NCBI GenBank assembly: GCA_947073545.1 | Contig: CAMTMP010000028.1 | Location: 1-56,345, forward strand | DNA: 56,345 nt | From: an uncultured bacterium | Lineage (GTDB): Bacteria; Bacillota; Clostridia; Lachnospirales; Lachnospiraceae | Direction of reading: 5' to 3' | Shown: piece by piece, positions 35,817 through 45,785 of the stretch | How positions within the stretch are numbered: position 1 is the stretch's first letter | Layout: each line of letters begins with the position of its first letter | Notes under the pieces: model-generated | What the model was told of the DNA's origin: nothing | What the model saw: only the letters and a program-made list of their open reading frames with translations | Database searches by the model: none | Position numbers and translations under genes: made by a program

Positions 35817-36114
35817 GGTACTGCTCCTCGTGCATTTGCATTATATCACTCATTAATTGGGAATCCAAAAACTTTTTATACTGTTCCAATGTCTTTCCGC
35901 TATCATACTGTTCTGCGCTGTTAGTCAAAAGATGTTTTTTAATCACTCTTGATTTAATTGCGTTCATTACTATTACCGCATTTTCTTTTACCTCAACTGC
36001 ATACACGCCGTTAACCGTACTCTTTTGACCATGCTTTATATGATGCAGTATAGCACCCAGCTCCGCTAAAATTAACCCGATCAGTATAAACCAAAATACA
36101 CCCACAAATCCCAT
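35809..36114 (-). CDS. Small single-pass membrane protein, second gene of AT-rich cassette
   Basis: A 101-aa protein with one N-terminal membrane helix (FVGVFWFILIGLILAELGAI, about residues 3-22) and a basic/polar cytoplasmic-looking domain containing AVEVKENAVIVMNAIKSR and a Glu/Gln/Lys-rich end. Family unknown. The ATG at 36114 was chosen because GGGGGAG lies just upstream; an in-frame ATG at 36138 would overlap the previous gene. It sits 10 bases after the four-helix membrane protein and overlaps the next gene by 8 bases. Confidence 0.65.
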   Translation of the reverse strand: MGFVGVFWFILIGLILAELGAILHHIKHGQKSTVNGVYAVEVKENAVIVMNAIKSRVIKKHLLTNSAEQYDSGKTLEQYKKFLDSQLMSDIMQMHEEQYHG

Positions 36115-36124
36115 TTTGCTCCCC

Positions 36125-36628
36125 CTATATTTTCTCATGGATTGCTCTTGAGAAAAAGCCCAACAGGATAACTATTATAGAAGTAATAATATATCCAACA
36201 TTCAACTCAAAAGACAACTTTATCAACTGGTTATTTACATCCGTCTTTTCTACTATGGAATATGCCATGAACAGCATACCGCCGACAACAGTCAGCGCAC
36301 CTTCTACGCCTAAAGTAAAACTATAAAGTCCACCTTTGCTATTTTTACTCCACATTTGCTCTAAAAACGCTGACAGTACTAATGAAAACATCATATTGAG
36401 CGTATCTACTTCTCTGATTGTATCATACATTATGTCGCTCGAACCACTGACTATTGTTATAAACAAAAGCGCACTAAATAATACAACCGCCGTTATTATC
36501 CATATGCCAACAAATTTCCCCAATTCATGCCAATAACAGACATATCTGGTTCTTCCTATATCAAGTCCCTCACCAGATGTCGCCACCTCCACCGCAATCC
36601 GTCCCATTGCCTTTTCTTCTGTACTCAT
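36125..36628 (-). CDS. Four-helix membrane protein, first gene of AT-rich cassette
   Basis: A 167-aa protein with a short soluble N-terminus and about four membrane helices (about 39-61, 76-92, 105-125, 141-161). Family not recognised. The start follows AGGGGA. It lies directly behind a promoter, a short leader ORF and a terminator-type hairpin, an arrangement used for antibiotic-inducible genes. Together with the next two genes it forms an AT-rich unit closed by its own terminator. Possible roles include a stress-responsive or defence membrane complex, but nothing in the sequence proves this. Confidence 0.7.
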   Translation of the reverse strand: MSTEEKAMGRIAVEVATSGEGLDIGRTRYVCYWHELGKFVGIWIITAVVLFSALLFITIVSGSSDIMYDTIREVDTLNMMFSLVLSAFLEQMWSKNSKGGLYSFTLGVEGALTVVGGMLFMAYSIVEKTDVNNQLIKLSFELNVGYIITSIIVILLGFFSRAIHEKI

Positions 36629-36660
36629 TTATAAAATCCCCTATTGCCACTTTATCCTTA

Positions 36661-36699
36661 CAAAAACATAGGCAATAAGAGCACCCCTTATTGCCTATG
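36661..36699 (-). terminator. Leader terminator (putative attenuator) of the AT-rich cassette
   Basis: Perfect 13-bp inverted repeat CATAGGCAATAAG/CTTATTGCCTATG (36667-36679 with 36687-36699), 7-base loop, followed on the minus strand by TTTTTG. It is placed between the leader ORF and the first cassette gene, 33 bases before its start codon, so it can end transcripts prematurely. Confidence 0.85.
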
Positions 36700-36745
36700 C
36701 CATAATTATTATATAATGCAGTTCCCTACAGTATAATTTCCTTTC

Positions 36746-36820
36746 TCACTTATCATGCTTATACCCGTACTCTGACAAAACCAGACAGAAACTCGCTTTA
36801 TTATACATACAAGACAACAT
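36746..36820 (-). CDS. 24-codon leader peptide ORF upstream of the cassette
   Basis: An ATG-initiated 24-codon frame on the minus strand, starting MLSCMYNKASFC and ending EYGYKHDK. It lies about 12 bases after the predicted transcription start and 47 bases before the terminator hairpin. No strong ribosome binding site precedes it. Position and size fit a leader peptide whose translation controls the downstream terminator, as known for several ribosome-targeting-antibiotic resistance genes. Translation is inferred, not shown. Confidence 0.5.
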   Translation of the reverse strand: MLSCMYNKASFCLVLSEYGYKHDK

Positions 36821-36839
36821 AAACGACCACTATACTCTT

Positions 36840-36868
36840 ATACTAACGAACGCATCCGGTTTTGTCAA
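36840..36868 (-). promoter_or_regulatory. Promoter of the AT-rich cassette
   Basis: TTGACA (36863-36868) and TAGTAT (36840-36845) are 17 bases apart on the minus strand. It starts 9 bases after the dnaJ stop and gives a leader of about 205 bases. Confidence 0.75.
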
Positions 36869-36876
36869 ATAGAAAT

Positions 36877-38058
36877 CTAAAACTTAAACTTCTTCTTCCT
36901 CTTCCCACTCCCCCCTGTCGGCTCTTCAGGCGCGCCGGAGGTTATGTTCTTGGCCGCGTTCAGGCTGTCGCCCGTGCACTCGTCAAACTGCTTTAACAAA
37001 TCTTTCGCCTCATGGGACAGCTTGTCGGGCACCTGCACCACCAGCGTCACGTAATGGTCACCGCGCACATCCTTATTTCGGAGGGAAGGCACGCCCTTGC
37101 CCTTTAAGCGGACTTTGGTGTCGGTCTGTGTACCGGCCTTTACCTCATAAATGACCCTGCCGTCCACGGTGTCGATCACGATCTCACCGCCCAGCGCCGC
37201 GATAGCGAAAGACATAGGCACAGTGGAATAGATATTTTCATCCTGCCTCTGGAAGATGGGATGCCTTCCCACTACCACCTCGACCAGCAGATCGCCTCTT
37301 GGCCCGCCGTTGGAACCCGGTTCTCCCTTATCGCGGATGCGTACGCACTGCCCGTTGTCGATACCTGCGGGGATGGAAACCTGTATCTTCTTTTTATTCG
37401 CAATATAGCCCGTGCCGCGGCAGTCGGGACATTTATCCTTGATCACCTTACCCGTGCCATGACAGTCGGGACAGGTCTGCACATTGCGCACCGTGCCGAA
37501 AAAAGACTGGGAAGTAAATACCACCTGCCCCTTACCGCCGCACTTGCTGCAAGTCTCGGGGCTGGTTCCCGGTTTCGCACCCGTGCCATGGCAAGATGTG
37601 CACTCGTCTTTCAGAGTCAGCTCAATCTCCCGCTCCACGCCAAAGACCGCCTCTTCAAAGGTGATGCGGACGCTTGTTCTGATATTCGCGCCTTTCATGG
37701 GGCCGTTTCCTCTTCCGCCGCCGCGTCTGCTGCCGCCAAAAAGATCCCCGAAAATATCGCCGAAGATATCCCCGAAATCCGCGCCGTTGAAATCGAAGCC
37801 GCCAAAGCCGCCGGCGCCGCCCGCACCGTCGAAGGCAGCATGACCATACTGGTCATACTGTCTCCTCTTCTCGGGGTCGCTCAAAACAGCGTAGGCTTCT
37901 GAGGCTTCCTTAAACTTTTTCTCCGCCTCCGCATCCCCGGGATTCATGTCCGGGTGATATTTCTTAGCCAGAACTCTGTATGCTTTTTTTATGGCGGCGT
38001 CGTCAGCGCTTTTCTCTACGCCGAGCACCTCATAATAATCCCGTTTTTGTTCTGCCAT
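36877..38058 (-). CDS. dnaJ: Chaperone DnaJ
   Basis: A 393-aa type I J-protein that delivers substrates to DnaK and stimulates its ATPase. Seen in order: the J-domain with HPD in [10 protein letters not shown], a Gly/Phe-rich linker ([16 protein letters not shown]), four zinc-binding CxxCxGxG motifs ([32 protein letters not shown]), the C-terminal substrate domains, and a basic tail [17 protein letters not shown] precedes the ATG. The gene is the last of the hrcA-grpE-dnaK-dnaJ operon but is separated from dnaK by a 158-bp palindromic repeat. Confidence 0.97.
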   Translation of the reverse strand: MAEQKRDYYEVLGVEKSADDAAIKKAYRVLAKKYHPDMNPGDAEAEKKFKEASEAYAVLSDPEKRRQYDQYGHAAFDGAGGAGGFGGFDFNGADFGDIFGDIFGDLFGGSRRGGGRGNGPMKGANIRTSVRITFEEAVFGVEREIELTLKDECTSCHGTGAKPGTSPETCSKCGGKGQVVFTSQSFFGTVRNVQTCPDCHGTGKVIKDKCPDCRGTGYIANKKKIQVSIPAGIDNGQCVRIRDKGEPGSNGGPRGDLLVEVVVGRHPIFQRQDENIYSTVPMSFAIAALGGEIVIDTVDGRVIYEVKAGTQTDTKVRLKGKGVPSLRNKDVRGDHYVTLVVQVPDKLSHEAKDLLKQFDECTGDSLNAAKNITSGAPEEPTGGSGKRKKKFKF

Positions 38059-38081
38059 GACTATGCCCTTCCTCTTATTTC

Positions 38082-38239
38082 GCTCAGCCGCGCCCTCTCT
38101 ATTCGCAAAACGCGCATTCTGCGCTTCTCCGCTGCTTCGCAGCTACTTTTGCTCATATCGAGGGCGCTCCCTCAGACCATCATCCACCTGTCAAATTCGT
38201 GCAAGCACGATTTGCCTTGTGGCTGTGGTCTGGCTGAGC
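38082..38239 (-). repeat. Palindromic intergenic repeat, copy B (158 bp)
   Basis: Ends GCTCAGCC and GGCTGAGC. Nested stems: GCCCTC/GAGGGC (38092-38097 with 38160-38165), GCAAAA/TTTTGC (38105-38110 with 38147-38152), hairpins GCGCA-TTC-TGCGC (38112-38124) and GCTGC-TTC-GCAGC (38131-38143), and CGTGC-AA-GCACG (38198-38209). It sits between dnaK and dnaJ, starting 3 bases after the dnaK stop. It is homologous to the copy at 21660-21813. Confidence 0.85.
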
Positions 38240-38242
38240 TGG

Positions 38243-40150
<1,908 letters not shown>

Positions 40151-40205
40151 CTATTACTTTATAATGATTTATAGTTATAAGTGGGTAGAAGTTCTTCTCA
40201 CATTG

Positions 40206-40823
40206 CTACTGGACAACCGCCACCATACTATGTCTGACCACGCTGTCCCTGTAAGTATATCCTTTCTGCAGCTCCTGCGCGATGATACCGGACTCAAACT
40301 CCTCGCTCTCCGTCTGCATCACCGCATTGTGGAACTCGGGGTTAAATTCCTCCCCGACTGCCGGGATCGGCTTCACATCCAGATTTTCCAACTCTGTCAT
40401 AAGCTGCTTATAGATCATCTGCATGCCCTGCGCAATGGCGCCGTCTTTCTCTTCCTCGGGTACGCTGGCAAGCCCTCTCTCAAAGTTATCCACCACCGGC
40501 AGAATCTTTTCGATCACGCTCTTTGCGCCGGTCTCAAACATTGCTGTCTTTTCCTTCTCGGTGCGTTTGCGGAAGTTATCAAACTCCGCCATCTGACGCT
40601 TTACCCGGTCTTCCAGCTCTTCCACTTTCTCCTTTAGGGCGTCCTGCTTCCTGTCTTTTTTCTTCTTCTCTTTCTTATCGCTCTTAGCGGATTTCTCCCC
40701 GTCCCCTGCCGAAGGCTCGCCGACCGGTTCCGTCTGCTGTGTCTGTGCCTCCGCTTCCTGCTGCGTCATATCTTTTTCTTCCAGCTCTTTTTCCTGTTTA
40801 TCCTTTTCTTCTGCTGCCACCAT
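40206..40823 (-). CDS. grpE: Nucleotide exchange factor GrpE
   Basis: A 205-aa exchange factor for DnaK. A long acidic/lysine-rich disordered N-terminus precedes the coiled coil (VEELEDRVKRQMAEFDNFRK) and the C-terminal beta domain with EFNPEFHNAVMQTE and LQKGYTYRDSVVRHSMV. The start was set at the ATG at 40823, which has AAAGGG at good spacing; a TTG-initiated frame to 40856 is less likely. It follows hrcA by 49 bases. Confidence 0.95.
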   Translation of the reverse strand: MVAAEEKDKQEKELEEKDMTQQEAEAQTQQTEPVGEPSAGDGEKSAKSDKKEKKKKDRKQDALKEKVEELEDRVKRQMAEFDNFRKRTEKEKTAMFETGAKSVIEKILPVVDNFERGLASVPEEEKDGAIAQGMQMIYKQLMTELENLDVKPIPAVGEEFNPEFHNAVMQTESEEFESGIIAQELQKGYTYRDSVVRHSMVAVVQ

Positions 40824-40872
40824 ACTCATCCCTTTCTTGTTTGACTTTTTGGTCAATCATGTTACCCGTCTC

Positions 40873-41898
40873 TTACTTCTTATATAAATCGTCCAATTGA
40901 TGCTTTAACAGCCTGAGATTACTTACAACCTTCTCATAGTCCATTCTCTTGGGGCCGATGATGCCGATGGTTCCCTTCATGCCCGCATCCAGCTCATAAG
41001 TCGCCGTCACAATACTGCAGTCCTTCATGCCCGCCACCGGCGTCTCGTCGCCGATATAAACCTGTATGCCTGTGTTGTTCTCTCCGGACAGGTTATCCTG
41101 CACCAGCTCACTCAAAAGCTGTTTCTCCTCAAAAGTGGTAATCAGCTCACTGGCCCTCTCGTGATCCGCAAGCTCCGGATACTTGAAAAAGTTTTTCGTA
41201 CCGCTCGTATAAATCTCCAGATCTTCGTCCGCCTTAATCGCTTCCGCCACCGCGTCTATCACATCCGCCACAATTTCGCTGTGAATGCCCGCCTGCTGTT
41301 TCATTGCTGCTATCATGCCCAAATTGATCTCCTCCAGCGAGAGTCCGTTCAAGTGGGTGTTCAAAAGGATGTTCAGCTTCAATAGCGTCTCATCGCTCAG
41401 TTCCTCGGATACCGTAAGCATGGAGTTCTTAATCACGTTTCCCTCCACCACGATCACCGCCAAAATCTGTCTTGCATCCACTCGGGAAAGCTGGATAAAT
41501 TTCAGCTTATTGCGGTGGTACTGGGGTGCTGAAATCATCGCCGCGTACTCGGTATTATTGGCAAGCATTCTCGCAGCCTGCTTGAGAAGGTGATCCACCT
41601 TATCCTCCTTCTCAAGAAGCAGCTCCTTCATTTCCTCAACTTCCCGCTCCTTCTCCTCCATCATTTTATCCACGTAGAGGCGGTAGCCCTTGTCGGAAGG
41701 GATTCGTCCTGCGGAGGTGTGGGGTTGTAAGATGTAACCGAGCTCTTCCAGATCCGCCATCTCGTTCCGAATGGTCGCGGAGCTTAAGTTTAAGTCAGTA
41801 TACTTGGAGATCGTGCGGCTGCCTACCGGCTCCCCCGTCTCCAAGTAGTTTCGGATGATGGCTTGCAATATGATATATTTTCTTTCGTCCAGCTGCAT
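40873..41898 (-). CDS. hrcA: Heat-inducible transcription repressor HrcA
   Basis: A 341-aa repressor that binds CIRCE elements and depends on GroE for activity in Bacillus. The N-terminal winged helix is seen (RKYIILQAIIRNYLETGEPV; LSSATIRNEMADLEELGYIL; HTSAGRIPSDKGYRLYVD), followed by the GAF-like and C-terminal domains (GTIGIIGPKRMDYEKVVSNL). The ATG at 41898 follows AAGGAA. It is the first gene of the operon, 62 bases downstream of a perfect CIRCE site, so it should autoregulate. Confidence 0.97.
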   Translation of the reverse strand: MQLDERKYIILQAIIRNYLETGEPVGSRTISKYTDLNLSSATIRNEMADLEELGYILQPHTSAGRIPSDKGYRLYVDKMMEEKEREVEEMKELLLEKEDKVDHLLKQAARMLANNTEYAAMISAPQYHRNKLKFIQLSRVDARQILAVIVVEGNVIKNSMLTVSEELSDETLLKLNILLNTHLNGLSLEEINLGMIAAMKQQAGIHSEIVADVIDAVAEAIKADEDLEIYTSGTKNFFKYPELADHERASELITTFEEKQLLSELVQDNLSGENNTGIQVYIGDETPVAGMKDCSIVTATYELDAGMKGTIGIIGPKRMDYEKVVSNLRLLKHQLDDLYKK

Positions 41899-41960
41899 AC
41901 CATTTCCTTCCGTAACTGTTCCGTACACGAATCGTTACTTCCTTCCTGCCGGTTGAGTTG

Positions 41961-41987
41961 TTAGCACTCGACACATTAGAGTGCTAA
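41961..41987 (-). promoter_or_regulatory. CIRCE operator (HrcA binding site)
   Basis: Perfect TTAGCACTC-N9-GAGTGCTAA. It lies just downstream of the predicted promoter, between -10 and the hrcA start codon. Confidence 0.97.
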
Positions 41988-42001
41988 CACCTTCTGCTAG
42001 T

Positions 42002-42030
42002 AAGGTATCACTTCTTTTTTCCATTGTCAA
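42002..42030 (-). promoter_or_regulatory. Promoter of the hrcA-grpE-dnaK-dnaJ operon
   Basis: TTGACA (42025-42030) and TACCTT (42002-42007) are 17 bases apart on the minus strand. The CIRCE element lies about 15 bases downstream of the -10. Confidence 0.7.
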
Positions 42031-42080
42031 CATCTGATCGGAAAATATTTATAAAAAAAGTATGAAATTGCGGTCAGCGC

Positions 42081-42118
42081 AAAAAAAACGGTCAATTTAG
42101 CATACCCTAAACCGACCG
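42081..42118 (-). terminator. Terminator after the DUF6465 gene
   Basis: A 12-bp stem CGGTCGGTTTAG/CTAAATTGACCG with two G-U pairs, loop GGTATG, followed on the minus strand by TTTTTTTT. It isolates the DUF6465 gene from the heat-shock operon. Confidence 0.88.
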
Positions 42119-42143
42119 CCTGCATTCTTTCTGACAGGAATGA

Positions 42144-42545
42144 TTAAATATTGAACTGGCCTTTCTCCTCACCGTTGATTACATAGTATACTACGCTCTC
42201 CTCGGGTTTCACATAAAGCTCTACTGCCTTGAAATCGCCAACTTTCTTCTTCAGATCATACTTCCACACATCCTTGGCAATCTTTACAAGATCCTCTGTG
42301 GTGTAAGTCTTGCCGGAGAACTGTACATGTACGGTCTCCTTCACCGCCGTCTTTCTTGTCGTAGTGGTCTTGACCGCTGTCTCTTTCTTCGCCGCCGCGG
42401 GTTTTCTGCCAGGCTTCTTCGCACCGGGTTTTCTGCCGGGTTTCTTCTTCTCTGTCACAGGCGCCTTCGCCTCAGTCTCTTTTACTTCTGCCTCCGCTGT
42501 CGCTGTATCTGCTGCTTTTCCTGTCGGCTTCTTTGTTTCTGCCAT
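42144..42545 (-). CDS. DUF6465 family protein with histone-like basic N-terminus
   Basis: A 133-aa protein. Its N-terminal half is Lys/Ala/Pro/Thr-rich, with repeated GRKPG/GRKPA units resembling AT-hook or histone H1-tail sequences (about residues 34-58). Its C-terminal part (about 70-133) is a compact domain (VHVQFSGKTYTTEDLVKIAK; VELYVKPEESVVYYVINGEE) that I associate with DUF6465, common in Lachnospiraceae. DNA or nucleoid binding is inferred from composition. AAGGAG precedes the ATG. The gene stands alone with its own strong promoter and terminator, which suggests high expression. Confidence 0.75.
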   Translation of the reverse strand: MAETKKPTGKAADTATAEAEVKETEAKAPVTEKKKPGRKPGAKKPGRKPAAAKKETAVKTTTTRKTAVKETVHVQFSGKTYTTEDLVKIAKDVWKYDLKKKVGDFKAVELYVKPEESVVYYVINGEEKGQFNI

Positions 42546-42658
42546 GAGTAATCTCCTTCCACACTTTCACTAAAACTGCTTTTTCATCATTCCGATATGT
42601 TAGCTGTAACGCCATGTCTCCTTGCAAAATCTAACTGTTACATGGCCTTGATAGTTGT

Positions 42659-42687
42659 ATCTTATCTCAATAAAACAGGGCTGTCAA
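42659..42687 (-). promoter_or_regulatory. Promoter of the DUF6465 gene
   Basis: TTGACA (42682-42687) and TAAGAT (42659-42664), 17 bases apart on the minus strand. The roughly 110-base leader has two mutually exclusive pairings, GCCATGT/ACATGGC and TGTAAC/GTTACA. Confidence 0.75.
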
Positions 42688-42777
42688 CCAACAATCTGTA
42701 TCAAATAGTTAATTTTTGATATAAAATCCTATACGAATTGACCGAAGCAGTCCTCAGAATTGCCCTGTTTTACGCTG

Positions 42778-43602
42778 TTAAGCCACTGCAAAGTACAAAA
42801 GCACCAGCGCGCCAAGCACAATTCTGTACCAGCCAAAAACTTTAAAGTCATGCTTTTTGATATACCCCATCAGGAAACGGATCACAGCCACCGACACGAC
42901 AAAAGCCACCGCCATTCCGGCCGCCAGAATAACAAGCTCTTCCCCAGTGAAGGAAAACCCGAATTTTACAAGTTTTAACAGGCTTGCACCCAGCATTACG
43001 GGGATCGCCAAAAAGAACGTAAACTCCGCCGCCACGGTTCTCGACACGCCGATTAAAAGCGCGCCCACAATGGTTGCCCCGGAACGGGACGTCCCCGGAA
43101 ACACTGCCGCCAGAAGTTGGAAAACACCGATCATCAAAGCCGTCTGATAGGTGATCTGTCCCAATTCACTAATCTTCGGTGTCATATCCTTATTTCTGTT
43201 TTCAATCAGAATAAAGGCAATACCAAACACAATCAGCGCGATGGCCACACACCACGGATTGTAGAAGAGCGCGTCCAGCACATCGTCAAAAGCCAGCCCA
43301 ACAATTGCCGCCGGAATACATGCCACGAGAATCTTAAACCACAGCACGAAAATATCCTTCTGCACCACCGGCTTCTCTTTTAAGCGGAAGGGAAATATCT
43401 TATTCCAGAAAAGCAGAACCACCGCAAGAATCGCCCCGAGCTGGACCACCACCAGAAACATCTCCCAGAAATCCTCGCTCACATTCAGGGTCACAAACTC
43501 ATTTAGCAGAATCATGTGCCCGGTACTGCTGATGGGAAGCCATTCCGTGATGCCCTCCACGATACCAAAGAGCACAGCCTTTAAAATTTCTATTATATCC
43601 AT
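42778..43602 (-). CDS. uppP: Undecaprenyl-diphosphatase UppP (BacA)
   Basis: A 274-aa multi-pass membrane phosphatase that regenerates undecaprenyl phosphate for peptidoglycan synthesis; overexpression gives bacitracin resistance in other bacteria. Motifs: GIVEGITEWLPISSTGHMIL near the N-terminus and the PGTSRSGATIVGALLIGVSR block. The ATG at 43602 follows AAAGGAAACG; an upstream extension into the patatin gene end lacks a site. It is 29 bases after the patatin gene, probably one transcript. Confidence 0.96.
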   Translation of the reverse strand: MDIIEILKAVLFGIVEGITEWLPISSTGHMILLNEFVTLNVSEDFWEMFLVVVQLGAILAVVLLFWNKIFPFRLKEKPVVQKDIFVLWFKILVACIPAAIVGLAFDDVLDALFYNPWCVAIALIVFGIAFILIENRNKDMTPKISELGQITYQTALMIGVFQLLAAVFPGTSRSGATIVGALLIGVSRTVAAEFTFFLAIPVMLGASLLKLVKFGFSFTGEELVILAAGMAVAFVVSVAVIRFLMGYIKKHDFKVFGWYRIVLGALVLLYFAVA

Positions 43603-43631
43603 ATCGTTTCCTTTCTCATACATGCACCGCC

Positions 43632-44489
43632 CTATGCATCCTCCAGATACTCCAATAAATCCAAATAGCATTCCTGCGCGTCGCGGCAGCCTTCCTCGTA
43701 GAGAGCTCTCATCTTTTCCTTGTCCTTCTCAATCCTGCCGACTTCGCTTTTGCGCTTCGGGCGGATCACAAACAGTTCACCCTCCCGTTTCTTTTCTTCT
43801 ATATATTGTACGGTAGCGTTGTAGGAAAGATGCCTCTCGCGCATCAACTCGTACACTTTCGGGTAACGGAGATACCGCGCCTTCGCAAACGTAAGCTCAG
43901 CTCCGGCCGGCTGTCTGACAAAACCTTCTTCCTTGGTCATAATCACCACGTTCTTCCTGTTGCCGTCCTGTATGGACTTCCTGACCGGAATTGAATCGCT
44001 GATGCCGCCGTCCAGATAAAGTCTTCCACCTATCTTTACATTCCGGGATACCAGCGGCAGAGAACTGGACGCCCTCACCGCAGCGAGATCTTCCCGCAAG
44101 TCCTTAAGCGGAAAGTATGCGGGCTTTCCCGTTTCGATATCCGTAGCCACCGCAAAAGCCCTGCCAGCAAAGGCCGCCGCCGCGTCATAGTCAAACGGGT
44201 CAAGATAATTCGGAATCAGGCTGTAATTCATATCCACGCCAAAAAGGTCGCCCGTTGTAAGAAGGCTCCACTTCCCGCAATACTGTTTCATATCCAGATA
44301 GTTCACACTGATGCGGTACGACCGCCCTCTCTGCCCCGACATATAATTGCAAAGGTGGCACGCGCCCGCCGACACCCCGTAATTATCCGAAAACGCAATT
44401 TCTTTGTCCATAAAATAGTCCAGAACACCGGCCGTATAAATGCCTTTCATACCGCCGCCCTCCAGAATCAGTCCTGCCTGATACATCAT
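43632..44489 (-). CDS. Patatin-like phospholipase
   Basis: A 285-aa cytosolic patatin-fold serine hydrolase with a Ser/Asp dyad. The oxyanion loop is LILEGGGMKGIYTAGVLDYF, the nucleophile serine lies in YGVSAGACH, and the aspartate in YLDGGISDSIPV. Such enzymes cleave phospholipid acyl chains; the native substrate here is unknown. The C-terminus is Lys/Arg-rich (RPKRKSEVGRIEKDKEKM). GGAGAAAGGAAG precedes paired ATGs, the first at 44489. It follows the aminotransferase gene by 32 bases and precedes uppP. Confidence 0.9.
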   Translation of the reverse strand: MMYQAGLILEGGGMKGIYTAGVLDYFMDKEIAFSDNYGVSAGACHLCNYMSGQRGRSYRISVNYLDMKQYCGKWSLLTTGDLFGVDMNYSLIPNYLDPFDYDAAAAFAGRAFAVATDIETGKPAYFPLKDLREDLAAVRASSSLPLVSRNVKIGGRLYLDGGISDSIPVRKSIQDGNRKNVVIMTKEEGFVRQPAGAELTFAKARYLRYPKVYELMRERHLSYNATVQYIEEKKREGELFVIRPKRKSEVGRIEKDKEKMRALYEEGCRDAQECYLDLLEYLEDA

Positions 44490-44521
44490 AGTAAAACTTC
44501 CTTTCTCCGGAACCTGGCACA

Positions 44522-45706
44522 CTAGTAGTTTTCCTTCATAAGCCTTCTAAATGCCTCCAGCGACCGCTCCACCTTTTCCGTATCGATACAGTAGGCAATC
44601 CTGAAATACCCGTTCACCCCGAAACTGTCACTCGGCACAAGAATCAGGTCGTACTTTTTCGCCTTCTCGGAAAAAGCCACCGCATCCGGTTCCGGAGATT
44701 TCGGGAACATGTAGAAAGTGCCTCCCGGGCGTTCACACGCAAAGCCAAGGGCCGTAAGTTCCTTATATAATATGTTCATGTTCGTCTCATAGACCGAGAG
44801 ATCCGAGGTCAGGTCAAGCACCTCGGCTACCGCAAGCTGAATGATGGAGGGCGGACAGTTGTGCCCCGTTCCTCTGGAAATCTGGCTGCACATCACACTG
44901 ATGATATCCGCATCCGTACACTTCGGATTCACCGCCACATAGCCGATCCGCTCTCCCGGCAGGGAAAGGGATTTGGAAAAAGAGTAACAGGAAAGGGAAT
45001 TGTCATAAAACGCGGAAGGATACGGCGCGTCCACCCCCGCAAACACGATTTCCCGGTAAGGCTCGTCGGAGATCAGGAAAATATCGTGCCCGTACTGCTT
45101 CTGTTTCTCCTCCATGATCCGCGCAAGTTCTTTTATGGTCTCCGTGGAGTAAACCATACCTGAAGGATTATTCGGCGTATTGATCAAAACCGCCATCACC
45201 TTCTCCGTCAGCATCTCCTCAAACGCCTCGAAGTTGATCTGAAAGCTCCCGGTGTCTGCAGGCACCACTTTGAGAGCCGCACCGGTCAGATTGATATAAG
45301 GCGCATACTCCGGAAAATAGGGCGCAATGGTGAGCACCTCATCCCCCGGCTCCGTGACGCACCGCACCGCATGGGCAATTGCACCCGCCGCACCTGTAGT
45401 CATAAAAATATGGTTTCCTGTATAGTTCATCCCAAATCTCCTGTTGAGGGATGCCGCCACCTTATCCCTGACAGACCCAATGCCCAGACTCTGGCTATAG
45501 CCGTGCAGTTCCATGGGACTTCTCTCCTGCAGCATCTTTATCATCACATCCGTAAATGCCTGCGGCACCGGCACAGAAGGATTCCCGAGGCTGAAATCAA
45601 ACACGTTCTCATCCCCGATCTCCCGGCCTCTTGCCGTCGCAAACTCCGAAAGCTGGCGGATCACGGATTTACCCTGCAGCATATCTTTATATTTTTGTAC
45701 GATCAT
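44522..45706 (-). CDS. Class I/II pyridoxal-phosphate aminotransferase
   Basis: A 394-aa fold-type I PLP aminotransferase. Visible are FDFSLGNPSVPVPQAF, the INTPNNPSG motif, LISDEPYREIVF, the PLP lysine in YSFSKSLSLPGERIGYV, and the C-terminal arginine region NGYFRIAYCI. The amino acid substrate cannot be deduced; aspartate-type or alanine-type activity is most probable. It lies 79 bases after the alpha-galactosidase gene and 32 bases before the patatin gene. Confidence 0.9.
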   Translation of the reverse strand: MIVQKYKDMLQGKSVIRQLSEFATARGREIGDENVFDFSLGNPSVPVPQAFTDVMIKMLQERSPMELHGYSQSLGIGSVRDKVAASLNRRFGMNYTGNHIFMTTGAAGAIAHAVRCVTEPGDEVLTIAPYFPEYAPYINLTGAALKVVPADTGSFQINFEAFEEMLTEKVMAVLINTPNNPSGMVYSTETIKELARIMEEKQKQYGHDIFLISDEPYREIVFAGVDAPYPSAFYDNSLSCYSFSKSLSLPGERIGYVAVNPKCTDADIISVMCSQISRGTGHNCPPSIIQLAVAEVLDLTSDLSVYETNMNILYKELTALGFACERPGGTFYMFPKSPEPDAVAFSEKAKKYDLILVPSDSFGVNGYFRIAYCIDTEKVERSLEAFRRLMKENY

Positions 45707-45785
45707 GTTTTTTCTCCGTTTCTGTCTCTATTTATGTTTCGAAAGCGCATCTGCGCTGCCTATGATATTCGCGCAGTCTTGGCAT

